Source of the DNA: Chryseobacterium ginsenosidimutans
Lineage (GTDB): Bacteria; Bacteroidota; Bacteroidia; Flavobacteriales; Weeksellaceae
Length of the DNA stretch: 64,000 bases
Reading direction: 5' to 3'
Assembly: GCF_024807225.1 (NCBI RefSeq)
Contig: NZ_JANUCO010000001.1
Coordinates: 2,976,001 to 3,040,000, forward strand
Shown: piece by piece, positions 43,064-51,979 of the stretch
Layout: each line of letters opens with the position of its first letter
Position numbering within the stretch: the first letter of the stretch is position 1
Notes under the pieces: model-generated
The model's database searches: none
What the model saw: the letters and a program-made list of their open reading frames with translations, nothing else
What the model was told of the DNA's origin: nothing
Program-made: the position numbers and the translations under genes

Positions 43064-43675
43064 CTATTTTCTCAACGAATTTTTAATAACGGTAGTTAAA
43101 AAATCAATCGCTACGGAATTCTGCCTCATATTGGGGATAATAAGATCCGCTTCATTTTTTGAAGGCTCAATAAATTCCTGATGCATTGGCTTCAAAGTCG
43201 TCTGATAACGGTGCAAAACTTCTCCCAAATCTCTTCCTCTGTCCTGAGTATCTCTCCGGATTCTTCGGATCAATCTTTCGTCGGAATCTGCATGTACAAA
43301 CACTTTCAGATCAAACTCCTTTAGTAATTCTTTGTTGGTAAGAACCAAAATTCCTTCTACCACCAATACATTTCTAGGCTCTACAGTTACGTGATCTCCG
43401 GTTCTGGAATGGGTAACAAAGCTGTAAATCGGCTGCTCTATCGGCTCATTATTTTTTAACGCTTTTACATGTTTTATCAATAAATCAAAATCGATAGACT
43501 TTGGGTGATCGTAGTTTAAAGCTTCTCTTTCCGTCAACGTAAGATTATGATTATCATGATAATAATTATCCTGAGAAAGGATATTCATTCCTTCTACATC
43601 AAGCTGTTGAATGATCTTATCAACAACCGTAGTTTTGCCAGATCCTGTACCTCCTGCAATTCCTATTACAAGCAT
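43064..43675 (-). CDS. udk: uridine kinase
   Basis: A 203-residue P-loop kinase phosphorylating uridine and cytidine in pyrimidine salvage. The P-loop is GGTGSGKT at 8-15. Other signatures are LSQDNYYHD, NYDHPKSIDFDLL, PIYSFVTHSR and the lid IRRIRRDTQDRGRDLGEV. Length is normal. It is the first gene of the udk - divIC/ftsB-like pair, probably running on to mutA and the dinB-like gene. Confidence 0.96.
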   Translation of the reverse strand: MLVIGIAGGTGSGKTTVVDKIIQQLDVEGMNILSQDNYYHDNHNLTLTEREALNYDHPKSIDFDLLIKHVKALKNNEPIEQPIYSFVTHSRTGDHVTVEPRNVLVVEGILVLTNKELLKEFDLKVFVHADSDERLIRRIRRDTQDRGRDLGEVLHRYQTTLKPMHQEFIEPSKNEADLIIPNMRQNSVAIDFLTTVIKNSLRK

Positions 43676-43763
43676 TCTTTTTGTTTCTTTATAGTTTTTA
43701 CAAATATACTATTTTAGTTCAATGCAAGTAAAATAATGAAAGCTGAATTTCTTCCAATAAAAA

Positions 43764-43789
43764 AAATCCGATGCCTAAACACCGGATTT
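43764..43789 (-). terminator. intrinsic terminator of the M36 protease gene
   Basis: AAATCCG / CGGATTT stem with a 12-nt loop, followed by about eight T on the minus strand; 18 bp after the stop at 43807. Confidence 0.8.
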
Positions 43790-43806
43790 ATATTTTGAGT
43801 TACATT

Positions 43807-45654
43807 TTATTTTTTAATAAATTTTGTAGAAAATTCTAAGCCTTTTATTCTTAAAATATAATCTCCAAGCTGTAAATGTGAGACATTAATTGTATTTCTT
43901 CCGTTTCCAACCGTTGTTTCCATTACTCTTCTTCCTTCCATATTGTAGATTTCTACTTTTTCTTCTTTATTGATTTTCATGGAGATATTTAAAATATCAG
44001 AAACAGGATTCGGATAAATAGCGATAAGATCTTTTTTCACCGCTTCATCAACAGCCAAAACACAGCTATAAGCCGGTAAAACGTAACCTGCCGCTGTAAA
44101 TTCCTGTGTCATCTGAGTAATATCAGCACAAGTAAACCCGAATGTTCCCAACATATCGATTGCAGCCTGTCTTACGGCAATAGCTGCACTTTGTTGATTT
44201 GTAGTTGAACTGGTCATGCTCAATCCTTCCAAAAATGCTCTGTCGGTCTTTGCTTTACCTATTTTATCATAGATTCTCATCAAAGCCGATGCCCAAATCT
44301 GCCCTCTTGTATGGATTGCTCCGGAACCCGGATATAAAACCGTATAATTGGTAATTCTACCCGACCAATATTCATTATGCCCATCCCAACTGAACATCCA
44401 GTTGTAAGCCGGTGCAGATGTAGGCCACTGATTCAGGCTTCTGCTGTACGATTGCGCCCAATAATCTCCACAACCTTCGCTTAATCCCTGAACTTGAGAT
44501 AAACTTCCGTTGGTAAGCCAATCATGAACTCCGTGTCCCAATTCATGCAAAACAACATCGGCATCTTCGGCATCATCTACTCCTCCTTCTCCGAAAACCA
44601 GCTGTCCGTTGGTATAATAAGAATTATCATCACCGTCCAAACCATGTGGATCAAACCACAAAATCCCTGAATTGGTTAATGGTCTGCAATCGATACCTAA
44701 TGTTTCGTTAATATAACGTAAGTTGTTATCGACATGCCAATACGCATTTACAGCTTCAAATGCCTGATCATTTCTATTAAATAAAAACTGATCGGTAGCT
44801 TGTGTGAAAAGACCTGTAGAAGGTGTTTCAAGATCTTTGATTTCTGCGTAAGAGCCTTTTAATTTGTAAACTCCTGCCGTTAAATCCAGCTCAGGAATCG
44901 TAACCAATGTTCTGGCTGCATCTAAACTTGCATTGGTGGCGTCATTATTATCCACATATTGTCCTGCATAGGCAACCTGCATTTTAGAAAGCGGATCCGG
45001 ATTGAAAATATATCCTGAACCTGAAACTAAACCTTTTTTAGCTTTAGTATTATTTTTATTTGACTTCTTTTTAGGATTTGCAGGATTTTTTTCTTTTTCT
45101 TTATAGTAATATGCCACATCTTTAACGCTTATTACTTCTCCTGTCTGTGCATCTATAATCGTTTCCCAGCTTCCCGGATTTTCGAAAGAGCTTGTTAAAA
45201 CTCGATATACCAATTTTGTATCTCCGGATTCTGTAAGATATACATACAGTTTATTTTCTTCACGGGTGATTCTTCCTTTCGTGTGTGACGCTTGGTGCGC
45301 TTTTGCAAGGGCATTAGAAGCCGCAAACGAAGGAGCTACACTAATTTCTTTTATATCCTTTTTAAAGCTTTCTGTAGATGTATAAGAAATCCCTCCATTT
45401 TTATTAAAATGAATTACCAGTTCGGACTGGAAAACAGGAATGTCTTTCATCATCTGCTGAAAACGTAATGTTTCTCCAGAACCTCCTTTTCTTACAAAGT
45501 TGAGTTTAAATTGGCTAAAATTCTGAACACCCAGATTGATTGAATTTTCTGTGATCCATTTTCTGGCGGGTGTTTCTAAAGAAGATTCCTGACCCATCAA
45601 TGCAGAGCACGATAATACACAGCCAAGAATTAAAGAATTAATTTTTAATTTCAT
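43807..45654 (-). CDS. secreted M36 (fungalysin) metallopeptidase, T9SS cargo
   Basis: A 615-residue exported zinc protease. The signal peptide MKLKINSLILGCVLSCSALMGQ starts at 45654; an in-frame ATG at 45699 is upstream of it and is rejected. The propeptide contains FTP/PepSY-type segments (VIHFNKNGGISYTSTESF and WETIIDAQTGEVISVKDV). The zinc site HELGH lies at 370-374 in DVVLHELGHGVHDWLTNG, and the distal Glu region is QGLSEGCGDYWAQ. The C-terminus is a type A T9SS sorting domain, IAIYPNPVSDILNIS ... LEFSTKFIKK. It probably degrades extracellular protein. Monocistronic. Confidence 0.93.
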   Translation of the reverse strand: MKLKINSLILGCVLSCSALMGQESSLETPARKWITENSINLGVQNFSQFKLNFVRKGGSGETLRFQQMMKDIPVFQSELVIHFNKNGGISYTSTESFKKDIKEISVAPSFAASNALAKAHQASHTKGRITREENKLYVYLTESGDTKLVYRVLTSSFENPGSWETIIDAQTGEVISVKDVAYYYKEKEKNPANPKKKSNKNNTKAKKGLVSGSGYIFNPDPLSKMQVAYAGQYVDNNDATNASLDAARTLVTIPELDLTAGVYKLKGSYAEIKDLETPSTGLFTQATDQFLFNRNDQAFEAVNAYWHVDNNLRYINETLGIDCRPLTNSGILWFDPHGLDGDDNSYYTNGQLVFGEGGVDDAEDADVVLHELGHGVHDWLTNGSLSQVQGLSEGCGDYWAQSYSRSLNQWPTSAPAYNWMFSWDGHNEYWSGRITNYTVLYPGSGAIHTRGQIWASALMRIYDKIGKAKTDRAFLEGLSMTSSTTNQQSAAIAVRQAAIDMLGTFGFTCADITQMTQEFTAAGYVLPAYSCVLAVDEAVKKDLIAIYPNPVSDILNISMKINKEEKVEIYNMEGRRVMETTVGNGRNTINVSHLQLGDYILRIKGLEFSTKFIKK

Positions 45655-45762
45655 ATTAATTGGTTTTTTTGATATTAATCTTGCTAATATAACAAACATT
45701 TATGAAATATTAACTTAATTTTAAAAAACATTAAAAAAAACTTAAAATCAATTATCAATAAA

Positions 45763-45787
45763 AAAGCTCCAACTATTGTCGGAGCTT
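45763..45787 (-). terminator. intrinsic terminator of clpS
   Basis: AAGCTCC / GGAGCTT stem with a 10-nt loop, followed by six T on the minus strand, immediately after the stop at 45791. Confidence 0.8.
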
Positions 45788-45790
45788 CAA

Positions 45791-46096
45791 TTATACTATT
45801 TCGCTTGTTAATTGCCTTGAAATTAATTTATCATGCATCGGTTTCAGAATATCTATCGAGCCTGTTTTTACGGTGCATTTGCCTTTGTAATGTACCAACA
45901 TGGTGCATTGTTCGGCTTGTTCTAAGGTATGTTTACAAACCTCGATTAAAGAATCAATTACATAATCGAAGGTATGAATATCATCATTATGTAAGACCAA
46001 TTTGTAAATTTCGTCCGTATCGTCTAAAACAAGAACTTCTTCTTCGTACTGACGTTTCGGATCTTCGTAATCTTTTATACTGTTATAAAAAATCAT
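45791..46096 (-). CDS. clpS: ATP-dependent Clp protease adaptor ClpS
   Basis: A 101-residue adaptor that delivers N-degron substrates to the ClpA/C-ClpP protease. The core fold is YKLVLHNDDIHTFDYVIDSLIEVCKHTLEQAEQCTMLVHYKGKCTVKTGSIDILKPMHDKLISR. HNDDIHTFDYV includes the N-D-D/H substrate-pocket motif. The first 25 residues form the flexible N-terminal extension. It lies 22 bp after the CNNM/CorC gene, so cotranscription is likely, and has a terminator directly downstream. Confidence 0.94.
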   Translation of the reverse strand: MIFYNSIKDYEDPKRQYEEEVLVLDDTDEIYKLVLHNDDIHTFDYVIDSLIEVCKHTLEQAEQCTMLVHYKGKCTVKTGSIDILKPMHDKLISRQLTSEIV

Positions 46097-46118
46097 TTTA
46101 AATATTGTTTAAGACTTA

Positions 46119-47478
46119 TTAAACTTCTCCTATTTTGTCTGCAAGATCATTGATCATATTGGGTTCGTCATAAACCAGCTCTACCAATTCTACACTCTTA
46201 TTATTCATTTTTAAAATCTTAAAATGATAATTTTCAAGGTCGAATTCCTGATTTTCTTCCGGAATATCTTCCAAAGCATGAAGAATGAAACCTGCCAGTG
46301 AATTGTACTCGCTTTCTTCTGAAAGAGATAATTTTTTAGGTAAAAATTCATTAATCTCATCCAAAGGCTGCGTTGCCTGAACCCAATAAGTATTATGACC
46401 TATTTTATCAACGATTTTTTCTTCATCATCCTCTTCATCCTGAATTTCGCCTACCAATTCTTCTAAAATATCTTCAAGAGTGATAATACCTTCCGTACCG
46501 CCAAATTCGTCAATTACAATCGCCAAATGCTGCTTTTTCTGCTGGAAAGTCTTCAGCAAATCTGAAATTTTCTTACTTCCGACAACAAAAAATGCATCAC
46601 GCATTAATTCTTTTAAATCGTCATGATAAAGTTCTCCTTTTCTTCTGACGAATTCTCTGATAATTTCTTTCGTATATAAAATACCGATTACATTATCAAT
46701 AGAATCAATATAAACGGGAATACGCGAATAACCGCTATCCATAATTTTATTGATAATTACAGTGATATCTTCCTCAAAATCAATCGATGTGATGTTTTGA
46801 CGGGGAACCATGATCTGTTTTGCGGAGTGATCTGTAAAATCAAACGCATTTTTAATGATTTCGTAATTTTCTTCTTCAATTTCTCCGCTGTCCGCACTTT
46901 GTTTTACCAACAACTGAAGCTCTTCTGTAGAGTGAATCTCCTGCTCGGAAGCGGGATGAATTTTTATTAATCTTAAAAAAGTATTCGACATTAGATTCAT
47001 CAACCAGATAAATGGCTTGAAGACCGTATAAAAAACTCTCAACGGAAACTGCCGTCGCCATTGTCGTTGCTTCCGATTTTCTGATGGCTATCGATTTAGG
47101 AATAAGCTCACCAAATACAATATGCATAACAGTAATTAATACAAAACTTGTAACCACCGAAATTGTGGTAATCGTTGTCTGAGCCATTTCCACATTCAAA
47201 GAATGGAAAATACTTTCAACTACGTGATGAAGAGCGCTTTCTCCGACCCAACCAAGGGCAAGAGATGCTAAAGTAATCCCAAGTTGCGTTGCAGAAAGAT
47301 ACTCATCAAGATGTTTGATGATGTGTTCTGCCTGCTTTGCCATAGAGTTACCTTCGGCTGCTTTTAACTGGATTTGTGAATAACGAACTTTAACAATTGA
47401 AAATTCTGCGGCTACGAAAAAGCCATTTAATAATACAAGAAATACGGCTAGTAAAAGCCTGACTATGTCCGAGTCCAT
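46119..47478 (-). pseudogene. CNNM/CBS/CorC (hemolysin-type) membrane protein, frameshifted
   Basis: A CNNM-CBS-CorC_HlyC protein, a family linked to Mg2+ or other divalent-cation efflux. The first part (from 47478) holds the DUF21 transmembrane domain: LLLAVFLVLLNGFFVAAEFSIVKVR and GITLASLALGWVGES, up to TTMATAV. One extra base at GAAAC (plus strand 47045..47049) then breaks the frame. Removing it continues PLRVFYTVFKPFIWLMN, followed by the CBS pair (MVPRQNITSIDFEED, SRIPVYIDSIDNVIGILYTKE, EFGGTEGIITLEDILEELVGEI) and the CorC domain to 46119. The restored length is about 452 residues, normal for the family. It likely reflects sequence error. Confidence 0.85.
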
Positions 47479-47524
47479 TTAGAAGTTATAAATTTATTGA
47501 TACAAAGATATATAAAATAAAAAT

Positions 47525-47556
47525 AACAAAAAAAGCATCGAGTAGATCGATGCTTT
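47525..47556 (-). terminator. terminator at the end of the atp operon
   Basis: AAAGCATCGA / TCGATGCTTT stem with a 5-nt loop, followed by seven T on the minus strand; 24 bp past the atpG stop at 47580. Confidence 0.85.
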
Positions 47557-47579
47557 AATATTATGTTAAAAATAATTCT

Positions 47580-48449
47580 TTACGAATTTTTCAAGGCTTC
47601 TGCACCTGAAACGATTTCTAAGATTTCGTTTGTAATAGCCGCCTGTCTTGCTTTGTTGTAGAAGATAACTAGGTCATTCTTCAATTCCTGTGCATTGTCG
47701 GTTGCTTTGTGCATTGCTGTCATTCTCGCACCGTGCTCAGACGCTACAGAATCTAAAACAGCTTTGAAAACCTGAGTTTTAATAGATTTAGGGATCAAAT
47801 TATCTAAGATTTCCGCTCTATTTGGTTCAAAAATATAATCTGTTTCTACCTGAGGTTGTGTAGAATCTACTTCAGCCATGGTAATAGGAAGAAGTTGTTC
47901 TGTGGTAACTTCCTGAGTAGCAGCATTAACGAATTTGTTGTAAATAACATATACTTCGTCAAATTTACCTTCTTTAAAGCTTGCCATTACCGCTTCCGTA
48001 AGATTAGCAACTGCATCAAAATTCAGATTATCAAAAACGGCGCTTTCATTTGAATATACTGTACGAGTTCTTCTTACAGCATCATATGCTTTTTTACCGA
48101 TTGAAAGAACTTCAACCTCGTATTGAGCATTATTTTGAAACTGAATATTAAGCTCTTTTACGATATTCGAGTTAAATGCACCCGCCAAACCTCTGTTTGA
48201 AGTTACAGCAATGAAAAGTACTCTTTTAACTTCTCTTTTTTGAGCATAAATAGAAACCTGATCAGGATCTGAACTAGAATTTACATTCTGGATGATCTCC
48301 TGTAGTTTTTCAGAATAAGGTCTTAACATTACGATGGCATCTTGTGCTTTTTTTAGTTTCGCTGCCGAAACCATTTTCATAGCACGTGTAATCTGCATCG
48401 TAGATGAAATTGAACTGATTCTTCCTCGTATTTCTTTTAAGTTTGCCAT
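47580..48449 (-). CDS. atpG: ATP synthase F1 subunit gamma
   Basis: The 289-residue central rotor shaft. N-terminal coiled coil: MANLKEIRGRISSISSTMQITRAMKMVSAAKLKKAQDA, the family hallmark. The Rossmann-like domain includes VLFIAVTSNRGLAGAFNSNIVKEL, and the C-terminal coil includes SEHGARMTAMHKATDNAQELKNDLVIFYNKARQAAITNEILEIVSGAEAL. It is the last gene of the atp cluster; atpD/atpC (beta/epsilon) are not adjacent, as known for Flavobacteriia. A repeat-rich 85-bp gap separates it from atpA. Confidence 0.97.
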   Translation of the reverse strand: MANLKEIRGRISSISSTMQITRAMKMVSAAKLKKAQDAIVMLRPYSEKLQEIIQNVNSSSDPDQVSIYAQKREVKRVLFIAVTSNRGLAGAFNSNIVKELNIQFQNNAQYEVEVLSIGKKAYDAVRRTRTVYSNESAVFDNLNFDAVANLTEAVMASFKEGKFDEVYVIYNKFVNAATQEVTTEQLLPITMAEVDSTQPQVETDYIFEPNRAEILDNLIPKSIKTQVFKAVLDSVASEHGARMTAMHKATDNAQELKNDLVIFYNKARQAAITNEILEIVSGAEALKNS

Positions 48450-48453
48450 ATTT

Positions 48454-48534
48454 GGTTAGTTGTTGGTTGTCGGTTGTTGGTTGCTAGTTTTAGAAAATTC
48501 TGTCAACTATCAACCAAAAACCATCAACTAATTT
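48454..48534. repeat. TTGGTTG-type inverted repeat inside the atp operon
   Basis: TTAGTTGTTGGTTGTCGG and further TTGGTTG units face, inverted, CAACTATCAACC and CCATCAACTAA. It fills the atpA-atpG gap. It has no T-run and is not a standard terminator. Confidence 0.5.
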
Positions 48535-50112
48535 TTAGTTATATTTAGAAGCTAAATCATTAGCAGCCTGCTTAAGAACACTTGTGATAGAATCATCGAT
48601 TTTCCCAGCTTTAAGAGCAGCCATCGTTTCAGGGTGCTTAGATCTTAAGAATGCGATGTATTCGATTTGGAATTCTTTTACTTTCTTGATAGGAACGTTT
48701 CTCATTAAGTTCTCTGTACCTGCATAGATCATAGCAACTTGGCTATCAACAGGAAGTGGAGAATTTACTGGTTGCTTCAACAATTCTACGTTTCTTTCAC
48801 CTTTAGAGATCACTGCTAAAGTAGAAGCATCAAGGTCTGAACCGAATTTAGCAAACGCTTCCAATTCTTTATATTGAGCCTGGTCTAACTTAAGCGTACC
48901 AGAAACTTTTTTCATTGATTTGATCTGAGCGTTACCTCCTACTCTCGATACAGAGATACCAACGTTGATCGCAGGACGAACCCCTGAGTTGAACAAATCA
49001 GACTCCAAGAAGATCTGTCCGTCTGTAATAGAGATTACGTTTGTCGGGATATACGCAGAAACGTCACCTGCCTGAGTTTCGATAATCGGAAGTGCCGTTA
49101 ACGAACCTCCTCCTTTTACAAGAGGTCTTAAAGACTCAGGTAAATCGTTCATCTGGCTAGCAATTTTATCATCAGCGATAACTTTTGCAGCTCTTTCCAA
49201 TAATCTTGAGTGAAGATAGAAAACGTCTCCAGGATAAGCCTCACGACCCGGTGGTCTTCTCAATAGTAGAGAAAGCTCACGGTAAGCAACCGCTTGTTTG
49301 GATAAATCATCATAAATGATCAATGCCGGTCTACCAGTGTCTCTGAAGAACTCACCGATAGATGCACCTGCCATTGCAGAATATACCTGCATTGGAACTG
49401 GATCTGATGCGTTAGCTGCAACGATTACAGTATATGCTAAAGCTCCTTTATCAGAAAGAGTTTTAACGATTTGTGCTACTGTAGACGCTTTTTGCCCGAT
49501 AGCAACATATATACAATATACAGGATTTCCTGCATCAAAAAATTCTTTTTGGTTGATGATCGTATCGATCGCAACAGTAGTTTTACCTGTCTGTCTGTCA
49601 CCAATGATAAGCTCTCTCTGTCCTCTTCCTACAGGGATCATAGAGTCAATCGCAACGATACCTGTCTGTAAAGGCTCAGTTACGGGTTGTCTGAAGATAA
49701 CTCCAGGAGCTTTTCTTTCCAATGGCATTTCGTATAAATCCCCAGTAATAGGACCTTTACCATCGATAGGATTACCAAGAGTATCAACTACTCTACCCAA
49801 CATACCTTCTCCTACTTTGATAGAAGAGATTCTATTTGTTCTTTTTACGGTATCTCCTTCTCTTACTAATTTACTTTCCCCAAGTAGAGCAACACCTACG
49901 TTGTCTTCTTCAAGGTTTAGTACAATACCTTCTACATCACTAGAAAATTTCACCAACTCTCCGTATTGTACGTTTTCTAACCCGTATACACGAGCAATAC
50001 CATCACCGATGGTTAAAACTGTACCTACTTCCTCAACGTTTGATTGAGTATCGAAGTTGGCCAATTGCTGTTTTAAGATCGCAGATACTTCTGCCGGATT
50101 TATTTCTGCCAT
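48535..50112 (-). CDS. atpA: ATP synthase F1 subunit alpha
   Basis: The 525-residue non-catalytic nucleotide-binding subunit. The P-loop is GDRQTGKT at 171-178; other family segments are RPALIIYDDLSKQAVAYRELSLLLRRPPGREAYPGDVFYLHSRLLERAAK, including the ATP synthase alpha/beta signature region and the arginine finger area (FNSGVRPAINVGISVSRVGG). Length is normal. It is part of the atp cluster. A plus-strand open frame of 243 codons opposite it is a codon-bias shadow. Confidence 0.98.
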   Translation of the reverse strand: MAEINPAEVSAILKQQLANFDTQSNVEEVGTVLTIGDGIARVYGLENVQYGELVKFSSDVEGIVLNLEEDNVGVALLGESKLVREGDTVKRTNRISSIKVGEGMLGRVVDTLGNPIDGKGPITGDLYEMPLERKAPGVIFRQPVTEPLQTGIVAIDSMIPVGRGQRELIIGDRQTGKTTVAIDTIINQKEFFDAGNPVYCIYVAIGQKASTVAQIVKTLSDKGALAYTVIVAANASDPVPMQVYSAMAGASIGEFFRDTGRPALIIYDDLSKQAVAYRELSLLLRRPPGREAYPGDVFYLHSRLLERAAKVIADDKIASQMNDLPESLRPLVKGGGSLTALPIIETQAGDVSAYIPTNVISITDGQIFLESDLFNSGVRPAINVGISVSRVGGNAQIKSMKKVSGTLKLDQAQYKELEAFAKFGSDLDASTLAVISKGERNVELLKQPVNSPLPVDSQVAMIYAGTENLMRNVPIKKVKEFQIEYIAFLRSKHPETMAALKAGKIDDSITSVLKQAANDLASKYN

Positions 50113-50161
50113 TGTATGGTTGTTTTTTCTTTTTTAATTTGTAATAAAATTGAAATAGTTA

Positions 50162-50599
50162 TTAATAACTATTCTCTCTTCTTCTTGAAAATTCAAATCC
50201 TATTTTCTTTGAAAGAGCTTCAAGTTCAGTTGAATTTATATTTGAATCTTTATCTAAGATATCAGAATTATATAATATTTTAACAACTTCTTTTATGCTA
50301 CTAAAAGTTTCAAAATAGCTTGTATTTAAATCACTAGAAACCACTTCAAAATAACTTACATATCCCTCTGGGTTAGTTTTTTCTACAGCTTTAGAATCTT
50401 GATAGTATGTATATTTTACATATCCAATATTCTTTCCTTCTAAAGTCATTAATTTAAAGTTGTGTTTTACTGCTTTATCTTCGACAACCTTTATATATTC
50501 TTTTCCGTCAACTAAAGCTATATCATCTTTAAGTTTAACTTTTTGTCCAAAAGTTAAAGATGCAATTATCAATGCAAAACCAAATAAAACTTTTTTCAT
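50162..50599 (-). CDS. secreted protein of unknown function inside the atp operon
   Basis: A 145-residue protein with signal peptide MKKVLFGFALIIASLTFGQ. The mature region (KVKLKDDIALVDGKEYIKVVEDKAVKHNFKLMTLEGKNIGYVKYTYYQDSKAVEKTNP...) looks like a small all-beta protein followed by a helical end. No family recognised. It lies between atpH (13-bp gap) and atpA (49-bp gap), in the same orientation, so it is transcribed with them. The atp gene order in related genomes as I know it does not include such a gene here, so it looks like an insertion. An ATP synthase role is not implied. Confidence 0.72.
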   Translation of the reverse strand: MKKVLFGFALIIASLTFGQKVKLKDDIALVDGKEYIKVVEDKAVKHNFKLMTLEGKNIGYVKYTYYQDSKAVEKTNPEGYVSYFEVVSSDLNTSYFETFSSIKEVVKILYNSDILDKDSNINSTELEALSKKIGFEFSRRRENSY

Positions 50600-50612
50600 C
50601 CTTGTGTGTTTT

Positions 50613-51152
50613 TTAGTTTAATTGAAAATCTTTTTTAATACTATTAAGCTTAGACTTTACAGATGCATCTACTTGCTGGTCTCCAACTCTTAAAATGTAA
50701 CCCCCTAAAATTTCAGGTTTTACAATTACATTGATATCAAAGTTTGAGTTTGTATTTACCAGGTTTGTAGATCTTAAAATCTGATCAAGATTTTCTTTCG
50801 AAAGCTGAGTCGCTGTGGTAAGAGTAATTCTCTGTACTCCATTGATGTCTTCAACTTTGTTGATAAATTCCTGAGCGATATTTTTTAATTGATTTTCACG
50901 ACCGTGTTTGATAACCAAAGTAATCAAATTCTGAGAAGATTGTGACAACCCTTTAAAAATCTCACTTGCTACTTCTACTTTCTTTTTAGAATCGATGTAT
51001 GGTGTAAGGAAAAATTTGTTTAAATCCTGAGATTCAATCATAATCTTTACTACATCTTTCATTTCAGAAAATACAGTAGCCGTTTGCCCTGATTCATTAG
51101 TAAAATCAAGTAAACCTTGTGCGTATCTTTTAGCTACTTTAGATGTAAGCAT
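50613..51152 (-). CDS. atpH: ATP synthase F1 subunit delta
   Basis: The 179-residue peripheral-stalk cap linking F1 to the b subunits (OSCP-like). N-terminal helical domain: MLTSKVAKRYAQGLLDFTNESGQTATVFSEMKDVVKIM. C-terminal signature: RITLTTATQLSKENLDQI and VIVKPEILGGYILRVGDQQVDASVKSKLNSIKKDF. It follows atpF with a 1-bp gap. Normal length. Confidence 0.96.
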   Translation of the reverse strand: MLTSKVAKRYAQGLLDFTNESGQTATVFSEMKDVVKIMIESQDLNKFFLTPYIDSKKKVEVASEIFKGLSQSSQNLITLVIKHGRENQLKNIAQEFINKVEDINGVQRITLTTATQLSKENLDQILRSTNLVNTNSNFDINVIVKPEILGGYILRVGDQQVDASVKSKLNSIKKDFQLN

Positions 51153-51153
51153 T

Positions 51154-51651
51154 CTAGTTAAGGTTTGATTTATTTAAATAATTTTGAACTAATTCGTTTT
51201 GAGCTTCGCTGTTATCAAGCTTTTGTTTCAAGATAGATTCTGCAATGTTTACAGATAAAGCACCAATTTGAGTTTTGATCTCTGACATTGCAGCATTTTT
51301 CTCAGCATTGATAGTCTGCTTAGCAGCTTCGATCAATTTATCTCCTTCAGATTTAGCAACATCTTTAGCTTCACCTACGATTCTATCTTTAATTTCTCTA
51401 GCTTCTTTAAGGATAGCATCTCTTTCGATTTTCGCTTCACGAATGATTCTTTCGTTATCCTCTTTTAAAGTTTCCATCTCTTTTCTAGCTAATGTAGCCT
51501 GGTTAAGAGCATCAACAATAGAAGTTTCTCTATCATTAATAGATTTTAAAATAGGTTTCCAAGCAAATTTACCTAGCAAAAATAACAGGGCTAGAAAAAT
51601 AACAGACTGGATAATAAATAATCCTGATGAAAACTGATGAATTAATTCCAT
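51154..51651 (-). CDS. atpF: ATP synthase F0 subunit b
   Basis: 165 residues: one N-terminal helix (FSSGLFIIQSVIFLALLFLLGKFAWKPIL) followed by a long charged coiled coil (NDRETSIVDALNQATLARKEMETLKEDNERIIREAKIERDAILKEAREIKDRIVGEAKDVAKSEGDKL). It forms the peripheral stator stalk. Single b-type, with no b' gene beside it. It sits between atpE and atpH. Confidence 0.96.
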   Translation of the reverse strand: MELIHQFSSGLFIIQSVIFLALLFLLGKFAWKPILKSINDRETSIVDALNQATLARKEMETLKEDNERIIREAKIERDAILKEAREIKDRIVGEAKDVAKSEGDKLIEAAKQTINAEKNAAMSEIKTQIGALSVNIAESILKQKLDNSEAQNELVQNYLNKSNLN

Positions 51652-51738
51652 TATATTAATGTATAAATAATTATTACTTTTTTTCTTAAATAACCACTAT
51701 CTGTAACCAACCGTTACGGATAGTGGCTTTTGTTTTAA

Positions 51739-51933
51739 TTACTTTACTGCGAATAGAGCAGCAAACGCAACACCTTCAACAAGTGCAGCAGCGATAAGCA
51801 TAGCTGTTTGGATTTTTCCAGATTGCTCAGGTTGTCTAGCGATAGCTTCAAGAGCAGCAGCTCCGATTTTACCAAGACCGATACCTACACCTAGTACTAC
51901 GATACCAGCACCTACAATTTTAGGGATTTCCAT
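51739..51933 (-). CDS. atpE: ATP synthase F0 subunit c
   Basis: A 64-residue two-helix rotor-ring proteolipid. Helix 1: IVGAGIVVLGVGIGLGKIGAAALEAI. The loop RQPE lies at 33-36. Helix 2, AMLIAAALVEGVAFAALFAV, has the ion-carrying Glu53. The Q and S/T ligands of sodium-type rings are not evident, so proton coupling is expected (inference). The chain is short at its N-terminus compared with the usual 70-80 residues, which is seen in this group. Confidence 0.95.
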   Translation of the reverse strand: MEIPKIVGAGIVVLGVGIGLGKIGAAALEAIARQPEQSGKIQTAMLIAAALVEGVAFAALFAVK

Positions 51934-51979
51934 AATATATAATTTTAAAAAATTTGTTTCTTATTAATTTAATTTTCAA

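Noticed and set aside
49316..50047. 243-codon plus-strand open frame
   Set aside because: It lies wholly opposite atpA, has no recognisable domain, and is rich in Pro/Ser/Thr as expected from the complement of atpA codons.
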